A stretch of DNA of 64,000 nt from Uloborus plumipes (GCA_038373865.1 JAXGGA010000078.1:186001-250000), one strand, 5' to 3'; positions 46,030 through 59,400 are shown, numbered from the stretch's first letter. Notes: generated from the letters alone by a model not told the origin. A program made the numbers and translations.

Positions 46030-49027
46030 GTGACGGAAAAAAATAATAATAAAAAAAAAAGATCCTAAAGAGACCGTCAAAGAAAAGCAAGAGCAACTTA
46101 AGATATTCATTGAGTAGCAAGCGTAACTCTTTTACTGTCCAATTGACTGGATTTTTTGTTTGCACAGTTGCCAATCGCTGTAAGTGGATTCCCGTGTGTC
46201 AAGAGTTGTTGACCCCCCGGACTAGAGACGAGGCTGACACGGGGGTCACCGCTCTCAGACACTGCCCGAAATACTTCGGTATCAAAGAAAAAAATTTTAT
46301 AATAGATATGAAAGAATAAATGCCTGAAAATGCCAAAACTATTCAGAAATGTCAACAGCTTACTTTGGGCGTTTCTGATTGCGCTGGAGGACATTTTCTT
46401 CCGGAGGTTGACAGTTTCGTGCTGTTTTGTTTTGCTGCTCAACGAAGATGAAGTGATTGTGTAAACCTTGCTTGAATTTTAATTTTTCATTGGCTAGAGG
46501 TATTACCTATTTTGGAAGGTATCGATTTCATTGAAAATTTGCTTTTATGTGCGTAGTATGACGAGAAATGCGCCCAAAACTTATTAAGCCTTTATTCCGT
46601 CATTACGACATTTCCTAGTTCATGATATCTTGTGTCTTTCTTTTATATTTATTTTCGTGTGTTGTTTTTTTCATTGACGAAACTAAATAATAAATAATTA
46701 AAATATATGTGAATTATACGTGCCTAAATATGAGTAAAATAAACCAACAACGTATGAAAGACGTTAATCGCTAAAAATTAATAACAAATGACTGCTTAAG
46801 GATATAATCAGCTGTGAGTGCTTTCTATCCGCTGTCCTTTAAAAAAATCATTCAGATAATGAAACAAGTGTTTTTCTTTTTTTTTTTCGGTGTATATAAA
46901 AGAAAAAAGTCGATTCTTGTAGTCATTTTTCGATGTTATAAGTTTGAACTTTTGAAACTTGAATGAAAATAAAGCTCAAGGAGGCTTTAAATTTGCAAAA
47001 TAAATTATATACAGGTGTTTTCGAGAAAAGGAAAGATCGTTATCAATGCATTAAGTTGTGAGCTTCTGGTTGTAAGTAATCTAGCTAAAGTGGGTGTACA
47101 CGGTATGACAATTAAATAATGGGACTGTGGGTATGTCCTAGCCGTTACACTTGATGTACAAAAGTGAACATGGAATGCAGTTGGTCTTTATACTTTTGGT
47201 GCTGCTGGTACATCACTACATCCTTCTATCTAGATTCGTTTTATTTTTATCGTCGTTGTGTGTTGATGTGCCGCGATCAAGAAAAGCTTAAAAATCAAGA
47301 AGCGCATAAATTTGGAATTCCTCGTCAAACTTTTCTACAAACTCCATCTGAATGTTTTGAATTGTTAAAAGAAGTGTTTAGAATGTTATGGGGGGTCAAA
47401 TTTTTGATAGGCATAAACTGTTTTAGAAGGTACAGAAGTTGCATAAAATGAGGAACGTTCCGTTCTTCCTGTAACAACAAGAACTAAAGACAACATTTAA
47501 AAAAAAAGGAAATCGTGCGAAAAGACAGATGTTTGAGTGATCAGATGTAGTCATATATTAGAAGCACTGACAGACAGACAAGAAATTTTCACGCATGATT
47601 CGAATAGGACAAAAGTTTGCGCACAAGTTTACCAAGAAACCTAACGTACTTCCAGCTCAATGCGTTCTCAGGTGACACAGTTCTTGTCGAAAAAATGCAT
47701 TAGTGTGTTCTATTATCTATTGTACTAACCAGGTCTCACAACATGCGGTTTGTACCTGTGGTCAAACATGAAAAGTGCACTCAGGGAGCACAGGGAGGTA
47801 GTGCAGGTAAAAACAAAAACGGCTTACTAGAGGCTTACGGCTTATTGACTTACTAGAGACTTAATGGCTTACGACTTGTGGCTCAGCTTTAAACAAAAGA
47901 AATCTATTATACAGCAATGTATTAATAGGGAAGAGAAGTAGGTTAAAGGGTACCAGAAAATATTCGTATGTTTTCATAAAAGCTAAATTTTGAGACCAGT
48001 CCCCCCCCCCCCCCGTTACTCTTTTTTTGTTACTTTAGCGGGAAAGTATAACAGCCATGATTTCAAAAGATTGTATTATTTTCTGCATAACCATTTATTG
48101 AACACTCTCTCACAATAATTACGAATTATGTTAGCTCAATGGTAATACTGAAAACATTTATGGAACAATCGTGCTTATAATGTTATTTTGCTTGTCAAAC
48201 GAAGTGCAGTTTTTTATGCAGGTAATCAATCCTCATTAAGCAATCTCGAGGAGGTGTGGGAAACATTCCAAGAATGTTGAAGTAGAAGGACTTTATTTCC
48301 GCATCAAAACAAAAAAAAAAAAAAGTTGTCCATGAATGAAAAGTAGTGGAGACACCGACGTGTAAAAACGTAAAACCTAAACATGAAATTTTACTGTCCA
48401 AAATCTTGAAATACTGCAATCATAACTTAATCAATGTGTTTTGCGCATAATCGTTATCGATTACATTTTATTATGTATAATCGCAAGCATAATTATCTTC
48501 TACTTTTACTGAAACCCTCTAATCATTCATTTTAAATGTCATTAAATTAACCCCATCAGCGAGTTAGGGAAAGTTTTTTTTCAGTCCTTCCTATGTCATT
48601 TATTTGAATTGCAAATACTGTTGTTTGCTAACAAGGATCTTTTTTGTTTTGCCATTCAAAAAGTTTGTCATCAGTATGACATCCTAAGATTGATTGAGAT
48701 GCGTGAACTGCCGACTTAGTGGTGGACAATGTAGTGCCAACTTCTGAAGGAATGAACATAGAGATTGGGATTATTATCATTCAGATCAATAGATACTGCC
48801 AAAAAATAATCACCTTCTAAAGTTCAAATTATTTTCTTTCCATAATTTAGTAAGTTAATAGATATGCCCCATCGTCTCTTAGAGCATTTCTTGCATAATT
48901 TATGGCTGTTTTGAATTTTCCCTTGATTATTTTAGCTATGAAAGGTGCATTTTACTTTTGCTGAGTTTTTAGTTTTTTCTTGGGATCTATATACTATACA
49001 CGAACATTATACTATACACATACAATA
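46030..49027. other. Non-coding stretch
   Basis: No gene recognised. C14 lies at 48001-48014 and A15 near 48310. The open frame at 47164-47451 carries a weak helix-turn-helix-like EAHKFGIPRQTF but nothing else. Confidence 0.45.
47823..47874. repeat. 26-bp tandem repeat, two units
   Basis: CTTACTAGAGGCTTACGG starts unit 1 at 47823, and CTTACTAGAGACTTAATGG starts unit 2 at 47849. Confidence 0.7.
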
Positions 49028-49150
49028 CACTATATTACCAAAGCATTAGGACACTTTCAAAAATTCCTATTTTTAAGGATTTTTCGAAAAATGAAAGACC
49101 AACTGTTAAACAACATTTGTCGCATAGAGCTTTGGCTGACATTTTTCTCA
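49028..49150. mobile_element. Possible Tc1-type terminus, solo remnant
   Basis: TA followed by CACTATATTACCAAAGCATT, then AGGACAC, has the layout of Tc1-type ends. No matching right end or transposase remnant follows. Confidence 0.35.
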
Positions 49151-50918
49151 CTAAAAATTAAGTTGTCAATATATTTAAGAGACAAAGGGGGAAGTAACAG
49201 GAATGAAATTGCTTTTTGACTATATTTCATCGTAAATAGCTGAAAATTTCAAAAATAAATCTACATACTATGTTTAATCACTTGACATATTTGCGTAAAG
49301 ATTCCCTTTACACCTCTATGTTTCTGGATCAAATGTTTCTTTTAACCAATTTTTGCCTGTTTTTGACTCATAACATCCGAAGTTTTCTGCCAAAACTAAC
49401 CAACACTTCAGAAAAGATTGACAGCGCAGAAGAGAAATATCATACTAAAATTTTAAACAAAAATACTGAAAATTCATTTAAATAAGACATAACATGTGCA
49501 CCAATTAATTTTTCCCTGCGCATGCGTGAGCGACAGCAATATATGAATGTATTCTTTTTAACTCATGGATGCTTCAACTCAAAATAAATAAATATATATA
49601 TATATTTTTAAAATCCAGTTGAATTTCTTAAAAATTTAGAAAGACGTCAGTGCCTTAATCAGCTGATTATTAACTATTCTTGGAAAGGCGACGAGTCATA
49701 AGGGATTGTTCGCAAATTATCTACACTTGCTTTCAATCTTTCAGCGTTCCTAAGGAGTGATATGTGCATATTACTGCATAAAACATATTACTGCTGAAAA
49801 ATTACTTATGATTCATCGTGCTTCTGGTAGTTATTAAAATATAGCTCATTAGATTGCATGATATCTTTCTAATTTTAAAAAAAAATTCTAGTGAAATATT
49901 TTTTATGTGTTGAAGCGCACACATTTATATGATTAAAAAGGTTTTATAGCTATAAATTGATGTCGTTCCCGCATGCGCAGTGAAACATTAATCGCTTTAA
50001 ATGTTCATGTTTCAATACATTTTCAATATTTCTCTTAAAGTTTGTGTATTATATTTCTCTTGTATGCTGTCATCGTTTTTGGAGGTTTAGTTAGGTTTGA
50101 TGAAAAACAGTGTGTTATGTGGCAACAACCGGAAAGAAAATTGGCAGTTTAGAAAAGAGTGCATATTTTGGAGAATATAAGTACTATCTTTACGAAAACA
50201 TGTAAAATTATTTTTATATAGTATGCAAATTAGTTTCTGAAATGTATAGCTTATTACCAGATATTTTCGGTGAATAATGTTCATAAATTTTTTTGTCCCC
50301 CTAAACCGTGAGAGAACTATTTTCTCTCATCGCTTTCTTGTTGTGCGCTGAGCTTTATGCACTGATGAAGAGGCTCCACTGTAGCCTTGAAATAGCTATT
50401 TGCTTTATTTTCGTGATATTTTGCGCTTCATTTACGTTGGTTTTTCACTTTCATCATACCAAAAACTTATTTAAACTGAACCCGATTTCCTGTTTGCAGA
50501 AACACGTAACTACTTTTTTTTTTTTTTTTTTTTGTTTATCTATCACACCAATGTGAATTCGATCCACTACAATCTCGTTAGATAATCTCTAATAGAACTA
50601 ACTCAGTGGTCCATCACACAGCGTGGATTTATGTAACAAATATACGCAGACAAAAATATTTTGTTCAACTATGCGAAGTTTAGACATTTAAAATCCTAGT
50701 AGAAACACGGAAACAAACAACTTCATGCAGATTGTTTGAATGCTTCAGTTATACGGAACCAACCAAGTCTGACACTTTTAGCTAGTTTTTATTATTCCTT
50801 ACTTTTCTCTGTTAAAAACTCAGCAGATACTGTGGAAAACTTAAACATTATTCATGTATTTTTTTTTTCATTCTATTCCATTGGGGCATAAAAGCTATTG
50901 TTAAAAAAAAATGCTACC
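49151..50918. other. Non-coding stretch
   Basis: No recognisable gene; a T-rich tract lies at about 50513-50534. Confidence 0.5.
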
Positions 50919-50922
50919 TTAA

Positions 50923-52715
50923 CCCATTAATGCCTAGCGTCCCTTTTTAGGGACGGTCCGAAAAGTGTGTCTGAATTTTCCAAAAATGAACATTTCAACC
51001 AAATAATTGTGTTCAATTATTACTTTGGTATTGCTTCAATTCCGTATTAACAGATTGCAACACATAACCGCTGTAAAAGTGTGATCTGTAGCCATTTGAT
51101 TATGATCTTTATCAAAAATTACATCGTTCGCAATCTCAAGAACATAAAGCTAAGTTTTTAAAGTTATTAACAAGTAAATCTATCTGTGTTTGATATATGT
51201 GGTACTTTGATCGATGTTTTAGTTTACCTTTTTTGCAATTTTGTAAATTTTAAATTTTTTTAGGATTTTATTGCAATTTAAGAACGTCCCTAAAAAGGGA
51301 CGCTAGGCACCAAAGGCTGCATTGTTTAACCGTTGCTGATTTCTTGCTTAGAATCTATAATTTATATCAAAGAAGTTAGTAAATGTTTTTAGACGGAAAA
51401 ACAGATAATAATTGTCATTTTTAAAACTTATTTTATTTTCAAAATCTAATTAAATTAAATTAATTAATATATATAAACTTAATTATACAATGTTCTTAAA
51501 TATTTTCTCTTTTTTTTTTAATTACAAAAAATACTCAAGGTAAATTTTGAAAGAAAGCTATTTCAAAAATGTAATTCTTTAAAACACTAATTATTCCTTA
51601 TATTTCATTACTTTTCCATTATGCATTTAGGTGTTTATTATTGTTCAGTCTGACTGTTGAAGAAGCCCTAAGCTGTTTCAGAAGCTTAGCATTTCACCCT
51701 GATGGGAAGAATTCAAGTATTGCATATGTGTCTGTTGTTTGGGAAAGGTGGGGGGGGGGGGGGGGGTTGCAGATTTAATTTCAGAATTCCCTGAGCATGC
51801 CAATTTTGATCCTTACTGTGAGAATTTATTTACTTCTCTTGCGCTCCTACGTGATTATTTGTCTCAGCAAGGTTTTGTGCAAGAATTGGACTAAAAAATG
51901 CTCATGAACTGAAGTTACGTTGTTCAAAAAAGAAAAGAGAGGAAGTTTTGAATAAATGTCGATGACAGGTAAAATAATATTACGTTGATTCGGTAGAATA
52001 ATAGCAATGTCATAACTATTGCATTGAATCTTCATGGAGTTTATCCTGTTGTAAAGGCTAAGCGATTGTCCAACAGCTAAAAGAAAGTAATTAAAATTGA
52101 TGAACCAAATATATATGGTTGCTCAATACAAACGTTGCATAGGGAAAAAGATCCCATGCATCAAATATCGGGAACTACCGGTTTTTGATCCACTCTAAAA
52201 AATGGTGGTAGCCGCTCTTCATTTTTATTTTAAAAGCTGCTGTACAACATGCATTGAGCTCAAGGGAGTTGAGTTAGGTATTATGGGGCTAGTTGTTATA
52301 TTGTTTTAAATAAGACTCAGGTAAGATGTGCCCATTGAAGTAAAAGACCTTATCGGAATGCAGCAAATGCAATACGTAGGTTTGCAGAACAAATGTTTTG
52401 CTGACTTTCATACACAACAACACCAATATTTTCTTGTTCTCTGAATCTACTTCCCAGTTTATGTTAATTGCTGCTTTTATTTCTTCTTATAAATTGTCAT
52501 TTTCAATATTACATTGTAGGCAGAAAAAAAATTTTGGTAAAAAAGTATGTACCCTCTGGTGCCTAGCGTCCCTTTTTAGGGACGATTTTTTTTTCTTAAA
52601 TAAAAAATTTATTTTTTACATGATAAATTTTTAACTATTTTTCCTGTCCATTAAACACTATTTGTAACCAGTATACAAAGTATCGTTGAAAATTAAAATG
52701 TCAGGCATTAATGGG
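50923..52715 (+). mobile_element. piggyBac-type transposon, degraded
   Basis: TTAA flanks both sides (50919-50922 and 52716-52719). The ends are a perfect 13-bp inverted repeat, CCCATTAATGCCT and AGGCATTAATGGG, with the CCC...GGG form of piggyBac. The hairpin CGTCCCTTTTTAGGGACG, or its complement, occurs three times: near 50938, at 51284 (complement orientation) and near 52567. The last two are extended by inverted GGTGCCTAGCGTCCC and flank the transposase remnant. Length 1,793 bp. Confidence 0.9.
51740..52392 (+). pseudogene. piggyBac-type transposase pseudogene
   Basis: Family blocks are readable in order on the plus strand. A glycine-rich GKGG segment is followed by DLISEFPEHANFDPYCENLF and TSLALLRDYLSQQGF (to about 51876). 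Then come NVITIALNLHGVYPVVKAKR (about 52004-52065) and VIKIDEPNIYGC (about 52090-52125). Last are a W-stop-PLFIFILKAAVQHA block (about 52203-52250) and YRNAANAIRRFAE near 52352-52390. Several stop codons and frame changes break it. The Asp of the usual DNFFTSL block reads Glu here, and the GGVD block is destroyed. The N-terminal half is unrecognisable, so this copy is non-functional. Confidence 0.85.
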
Positions 52716-52719
52716 TTAA

Positions 52720-53196
52720 ATAAGTTTCATTGCAACTAATACAAGACAGTTGTTAGCGAGTATAGAAATTTTTAAATGATTTAAAGAAACTTTTTAGTGA
52801 AAGCCTGCATAGGGCCTATACATTATACAACTTTGCACAGGTTTACTCAAACCTTCAAAAAGTCTGCTTGCATATCTTAGCTTCTCACTGCCTCAATTTC
52901 TAACTGTTTGGCTTCGAATTTGCAACAGCCATTTTTAATGCAAAATGAATAAATTGTTAGTTTTGAAAAATACCAAAATATATTTTTCAATAAGCGACAT
53001 TGAATATAACAATGAATCACGCGGATCAGCTTTGCAGGCCACATATGACTTGCTTGCAGTAAGTTGGGCACCTCTGCAGAATATAATGTGGACAATGAGG
53101 TATATTTTATTGAAGAAAAAATATGTTCTTCAAGAAAAACTTTTTGAATATGTCAGATATCTTTTATTTATTATAACGTATGTTTTAATTGAAAAA
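52720..53196. other. Non-coding stretch
   Basis: Nothing recognisable. Confidence 0.5.
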
Positions 53197-53630
53197 AAAA
53201 AATATTTTTGGAAAAAAAAATAGAACCGACTTCAGTTGGAAATTGCTCTAAAAAGTAAAAACTAATTTTTTTCTTTGAACACCATCAAAACTAGTTTTAA
53301 ACATAAGTTTTGAAGTCGGCGCAAAAACGATAGGTAAAATGATATTTAAGCATATTTTGCCAACATTTTTCAGAGAAACCATTGAAAATTAAAAGCAGAA
53401 TATTTGTACCATTACACGAATGTGTTTTAATCAATGAAATGTATCCATTAAAATTTATATTTATAGTTGAATTGTAGTTGCGTGTGATTCTATACATTTT
53501 TGTTGCGCCGACTTCAAAACTTACGTTTAAAAGTAGTTTCGATGGTGTTCAAAAAAAAAAAAAAATTTTTTTAGTTTTTAGAGCAATTTCCAACTGAAGT
53601 CGATTCTATTTATTTTTCCAAAAATATTTT
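53197..53630. repeat. Large foldback with about 137-bp arms
   Basis: Left arm 53197-53333 and right arm 53490-53630 are reverse complements with few mismatches. Landmarks are CCGACTTCAGTTGGAAATTG, GAACACCATC and GTTTTGAAGTCGGCGCAA. The loop is about 156 bp. Confidence 0.92.
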
Positions 53631-54034
53631 ATCTCATTCTTTTTAGTGTAAATGCACTTAAAATAATCAAAATATAGTTAAAAAGCCATACAGCTGTTGA
53701 AAAAAATCCTTGCAGACCTGGACTCGATCTCATTCCGTCAAGAACTTCAACCTGACGCGTTTAAGCACTTGACCGTCGGGTCTCTCATTGAAGTAAGGAT
53801 TTACGATAGCACATATTGTTTTAAATAACATGAAATTTTAGTTTTTCGATCATAACTTTTTTTTCTAGTGAACAAATATCGTCATATGAGTACATGGTAC
53901 CTAAGTTACACCATCTCCTATCGATAAAAAAAAATCGTCCAAATCGGTTCAGTAGATCAGATGTTATGTGCGAAAAAAAAAAAAAAAAAGCACACGCTTT
54001 GAATTGAGAACCTCCTCCTTTTTTAAAGTCGGTT
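53224..54034. mobile_element. Possible element with AACCGACTT ends containing the foldback
   Basis: AACCGACTT at 53224 and AAGTCGGTT ending at 54034 are inverted. Just inside the right end, GAGAACCTCCTCCTTTTTT is a motif I recall from widespread arthropod repeats (complement AAAAAAGGAGGAGG). The interior holds the foldback, a tRNA-like segment at about 53715-53790 on the minus strand, and A17 near 53972. No open frame. Confidence 0.45.
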
Positions 54035-56428
54035 AAAAAATCACTTAATTAAATAAAATCTTCAATTTAAATAAAAAAGAAACTTAGAAAAACATGTCAA
54101 ACATCAAGTATGACACTTCAAAATTAATTAATTACGATGTTTTTGTTGACGTCTGAGAGCTGAAAGTAAAAATTAAAAATAAGTACTAAACAACTCTATC
54201 ATTTTCAAGAAGCAGTTCAGAGAAAAATCATGTGTATTCTGACAGTGAAAAATTGCGATCTATTACAAAATTAATTATACTCTGCTACCGTAAAAAAAAA
54301 CAGACTGTCCCATTGGCTTTCATTTTAAGTAACACGAAACTTATTTTAAAAACTATTCATAAGCTTCTTCAAATTTTAACATAACTGCCAGTCAACGCCG
54401 AAGTTCTGTAATCAACATCAAAGAGAACTTTTAATTCCTAAGAGGACTGAAAGCATTTGTAAGGAACTCAACAGGAAGCAATTTTTGTTCGGGTGTTATT
54501 TCTCTTCATGAGTATTCATTGGGATGTATACATTTAAATGATGATGATATCTACAGGACTATGTAGAAATAAAGGAAAGCGCAATACTATTATCCAAGAA
54601 AAAACGTTAGTAATAATTAAAAAACATAAATAAATAAATACTGCAGGTACGGCCCTGAGTTTGTACCATTTTTCACCAATACTAATTTCATTTTTGAAAT
54701 TAAATTGAACAATAATATTTTTTTTGCTTCTAAATTGTAACGAAAAGCAGTTTTTAGAGTAGTTTCCAAAAATTTCAGAAGGGATTTCGGAGGGGGTTTA
54801 AACCTTGAAAGCCTCCCTCTTGCATATGACCCTTTGTGTGTATGTATACAAATAAAACACACGAGTTTTTTCCGAAAAAAATTGTACAGCTTATCAGATA
54901 AAAATTACTAAAATCATATTGCTATCATCAAGAAATGAAAAATGAGACTGATGCGCTCAAGCGAAGGATTGAGAAACAAGACGATGTAAACATTTTCTTC
55001 TCTAGTAAACCCACTTTACCAAGATTTTTGTTTCATTTGCAGGAATGTTTTTTGTATTGGAATTTTTTGACTTTACGACTTTACGTGAAATAAAATTAAT
55101 TTTTTTTCCTTGTGATTTTACGTAAAATAAAAATTATTTATTAATTTGTTTTTATACTTTTTTTTTTTATTTTTCTACTATATTATTACGGAAAGTTAAA
55201 TGATTAACATGTCCCACCAAAAATATTGAGCAAGAACATCTTGAGCAATATTACACAATTTATGTAATATTACACCAAAAATGCTCACTTAAGGAATCTT
55301 AGACCTATCGGATATTTTTATGCATTTTCTGATTGAGAGGTGTTTTCCACTATAATTTATTTGAATTGCAAGTTTTTATTAAGTTTTGAATGAAACTTAA
55401 TATATTTATGATCATGAGATAAGAAATATACATTTTTATAAGAAAAATCCGGTACCAAATAAAACTTTCATTCAAGAATATTTAAATACGTTTTGAATTG
55501 CAGTTAAAAAAAAAAAAACTTCAAACATAAATGAGCGTGAATGCTTAGATTTTCTAATTTTAGCTGTAAGTTTATTCACCGAGGAGAGTCTTGAACTTTA
55601 GATTAATGCATCATCATCTTTTAAGTCAAAACGTTGTCCAGTGTGACATTTTATGCGAAATCCTTGAATTGTATAACTGTCTCTTTATATCTTTTTAACG
55701 AAAAAAGTTATCTCATCACTTGGATCTATATATCTTATGCTTACAAATGATAATGCACCTATAATTACTTTCGTTTGCTACTTCTAGTTCATTGTTCTAG
55801 AATTAATATGCATTAAAAAACAGCATTAACCTCCGACAGTTGTACTGATTCCAAATTTTGAGATTATTATTCTAGCTTATTATATCACAATTTTGGTCAT
55901 GTTAACATGTCATTCTCCAAAGCCATAAATAATGCATTTTCTTCCCCTCACAGCATTAGAAGTAACAGAAATTAAGTTACTCAAACTTTTTTTTTCTCTT
56001 TTATACCCAATGATTTATTATTAAGTCGTGATTTTTTTTAGGAAAAGGGCCTGATTGATTATGGATTTGTAGAATTGGGAGACTTCTAACAAAATTACAT
56101 AGCTCAATACAGGCATGGTCCTCTCCAATTAGTCACTCCTACAGGTGAACTGAAATCGCAACGTCATATTGCGCTTTCCTTTTGCTTTTTCTTTGTAGTC
56201 TTCTTTTTGGAAAGAGGGGGAACCTTTTAAGCTGTTCATAATATCCCCTCGGGGTTCCACGGAGAAACTTCTCTATTGTAAAACATTTCGTTTTGGTTTG
56301 TTTCCCCCTGGATGTTCATAAAAATAAATCATGGGACTTGGGATGGAAGGTAGGGCACCGACGAAGACGGAATCAAAGAAAACTAAAAGCGGGCAATAAT
56401 GGTTCGATTATGACGAATGATAGGCGAG
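54035..56428. other. Non-coding stretch
   Basis: No gene recognised. A segment at about 54640-54840 contains GGTACGGCCCTGAG and a GGGGGTTTAAACC-type motif suggestive of an old dispersed repeat. Positions 56160-56560 are GC-richer. Confidence 0.45.
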
Positions 56429-56442
56429 TAACGGATCCGTTA
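56429..56442. promoter_or_regulatory. 14-bp perfect palindrome TAACGGATCCGTTA
   Basis: Two inverted TAACGG (Myb-type core) around AT, in a GC-richer patch. No gene is identified nearby; the role is speculative. Confidence 0.2.
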
Positions 56443-59400
56443 TTATTCATTGCTTTTTGCGTCGTGATTAGCTTTTAATGGGAGACGAAATTGCAGAGGA
56501 GCGTCTCTTGAGGCTAAAGTTGGACTTTGGTTCGATTTCTTGCGATTTGGATTGTGGAGGAATGAAGGTTTTTTTTTTTATGTTTTTTTTTCCTCCCTTC
56601 CACCCACCTTTTAGTTTCTTCTTAATTCGTGAGTTTCCTTCGACGAATATTAATGGTTGCGTTAGTTTCCTTCTAAGAAAATAGGTTGCTTCCCCGATGC
56701 TTCTGTTATTTATGATGGGCCGAAACATTTTCGTGTGATTGTGTTTCTTTTTGCTCAGCGGTGGAACATTTAAAGCGGAAACAAAATAGACAAAAAGTGG
56801 AATTCTCTTCAGGGGTGCTTATTATTTTGTTGTGTTGATGTCATTTTTGTTACGAGTGATTATTGAGATAAACAGAAAAATAAAATTTACGATAGGCGTC
56901 AACCTCGTTAAGTGAAGTTTTAACTGTATTGATAATGGAGGTTAAAGAGAAGATAAGAACTTATGTATATTATATCAAGGAAGTAAAAGAGCATATTATG
57001 ATGATAATGTTTATGTGAAAATAAAGTGCAATTGTGACTTCAAATGTGCAGGGCTTAAAATGCAATCGATTATGATAAGAAGCCCCAGAAAATAATTTTG
57101 ATGTTTCTTTTTTTTTTTTTTTAATCATGATTTCGTTACTAAGACGTTGATTATTGATAGTTTGTTTTCTGGAATAAATACAGTACATATGTTTAACGTA
57201 ATGTTCGTTTTTTCCCTTACATAGCAGGAGACAAGGTATGTCTTTGAAAAATAAGTGCTGTGAAAAAAAGGTGATTAGGTGATATAACACGTGTGATTTA
57301 AAAACTTTTCAATGTTTCTTTCTTGTTTAAATTACAAAATATTAATTTTTTATGAGTTGAAGATCACTAAGTGAAACCGCTTTACTTAATCATATATATA
57401 CTATACTTCTTTTCTTTTTTTGACAACGCTGTTACATCTTGTATAACTTATCAAATTTCAAAAGTTCAAATTTCAAAAATTCAATCATCATTTTTTAAGA
57501 TCTTTTCCGCCTTTTTCTTCGAAAAATAAAGAAGGTTGTTAGAGAGAAAGTATTAAATACGTAACAGAACTCTGAGTTTTGGTGGTTTAGTTAAAATGCA
57601 AAATAAAAGCGATAGTAATATATCAAGTAAATGAAATTAAATATTTTACTTACGTCGACATATAAGAGAATATCTATGAAGTTATATTTTTTGCCAATTT
57701 ATTCAATTTCATGAACATTTATTTCATTCGTTTCCTCATTAAGTGATTTGCACTAAGCACTAAAACGTCAGCCATATTCTTAAGATTTTTCAAAATAGCA
57801 ATCTAAATTTTGCCTCCTTACCGCAAAAATTACGACACCAGGTACCATAAATTCACATACTAAATGAAGCGAATAACAGCAAAAAATAAAAGAGAGAGGG
57901 AGAACAGGAAGCTTTCAAAAATAAAATGCATGATGTTAAAATTAAATTATTAGATTCTTATCCGTTTAAACCAGTTTAAGGTGTTTCAGCAAGAAGGGAA
58001 AACAAGTCAAGGTCATTTTTGTTTTTATTTATTATTAGCATAAAAGGAGCTCCCAAATTCTTTCTAACTTAATTACACTTAGATGATTCTGATGGATTTA
58101 AATATAATAAATTCTGAAATAATAAAACGGCTAATTTCTCATTTTATGTTAATTATTATTGGCAAAAGATGTAATACTTCTTTTAACTAAAGAAGGTGAA
58201 CACGTATTTGGACTTGTTTTTTAATTTTGTTTGGAAGTGTTTTTTAATTTTGTAAATTTTATTATTTATTTATTTATTTATTTTTATTTTTACACAAGTG
58301 ATTAATTACTCTTATTGTATCAACGAGTAACAAATATAGGTTTGGGTTTAATAAATACTAGCTGAACCCTCAAGCCTGCTGGTACTGTATGTTTAAAAAA
58401 AAGTCATTTGAGCATAGAAATTTCTCTTCCTGCCCAGAAATAAAAAGCAATCTGTTTCGTAAACTAAAATGTGCGCACATAATTTTAATTCAGTTCCGAG
58501 CGAATTTCACGAGGTAATAAAAGCGCTTGACATAACTACTGTCCCTCAAAATTCCATCCACTTAACGAAAAATGTATATAATTAAAATACAGTTTAAAAT
58601 TATTCAAAACAACCGCAGCTAAGCGTTTAAGGTTAAATGATTACATAATAACTCACAAGTAACAAAAACCGAAAGAAATTGCACTAAAAAAACAATTGAA
58701 AAATTTCGCCAAGTGCAGGTGCATTGTCTAAAGTATTAAGTGAACACAATAAAGCAAGGTGATACTAAGTGACCACAATAAGCAATCATAATTGCTCAGC
58801 CAGAATAAAGTAAAAATAATTCTACCGGAAAAATAAAGACTGTAATTAAAAAGATAAAGAATTTAATCAAAATACTTATCGCAATCAGAACGAAATGAAA
58901 ATCCGCTCTCCTGAAGCAAAATTATTTGATTGAAATTTGCGCTAAAAACAGAAAATATCTCACTCCGAAGAAAAATGAATTCAACTAAAATGCGTACAAG
59001 GGAAGTAACGTCATTGTACTAAGGAGAACATTAAGAAGTTTCTAAGAACACCTAGCACTATTATTACAATTTAAACTCATACGCATCCGCTCCCAACCTC
59101 CAAAAAATAGACTGTTTTCTTTAATTCCAATGCGTACGAATAATTTAATAAGGTACACTCCGAGTATGCCCAGTGTAGTAGTAAATAATTCTTTAATGTT
59201 TAACTATAAGTTTTTCTTAATTATCTCGTTATGACTAAAACAGAAAAAAAAAACCTCTTCTCCGAAGAAAAAAAATATTTCCAGTAAAATACGTACCCCA
59301 GTTCAATATGGATGATCTGAAAACAGCTAAAAGAATCCCGGTTTTTATTTATCTACTATTTCACTTATTAAAAAATATATTTATATTTTCATCAAAAGTC

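Noticed and set aside
46107..46442. Overlapping open frames on both strands (69 and 111 codons)
   Set aside because: Neither shows a domain, signal peptide or plausible splice structure.
47164..47451. 95-codon open frame with EAHKFGIPRQTF, resembling a Psq-type helix-turn-helix
   Set aside because: Only one short segment resembles the fold, the flanks have no family motif, and composition is low-complexity.
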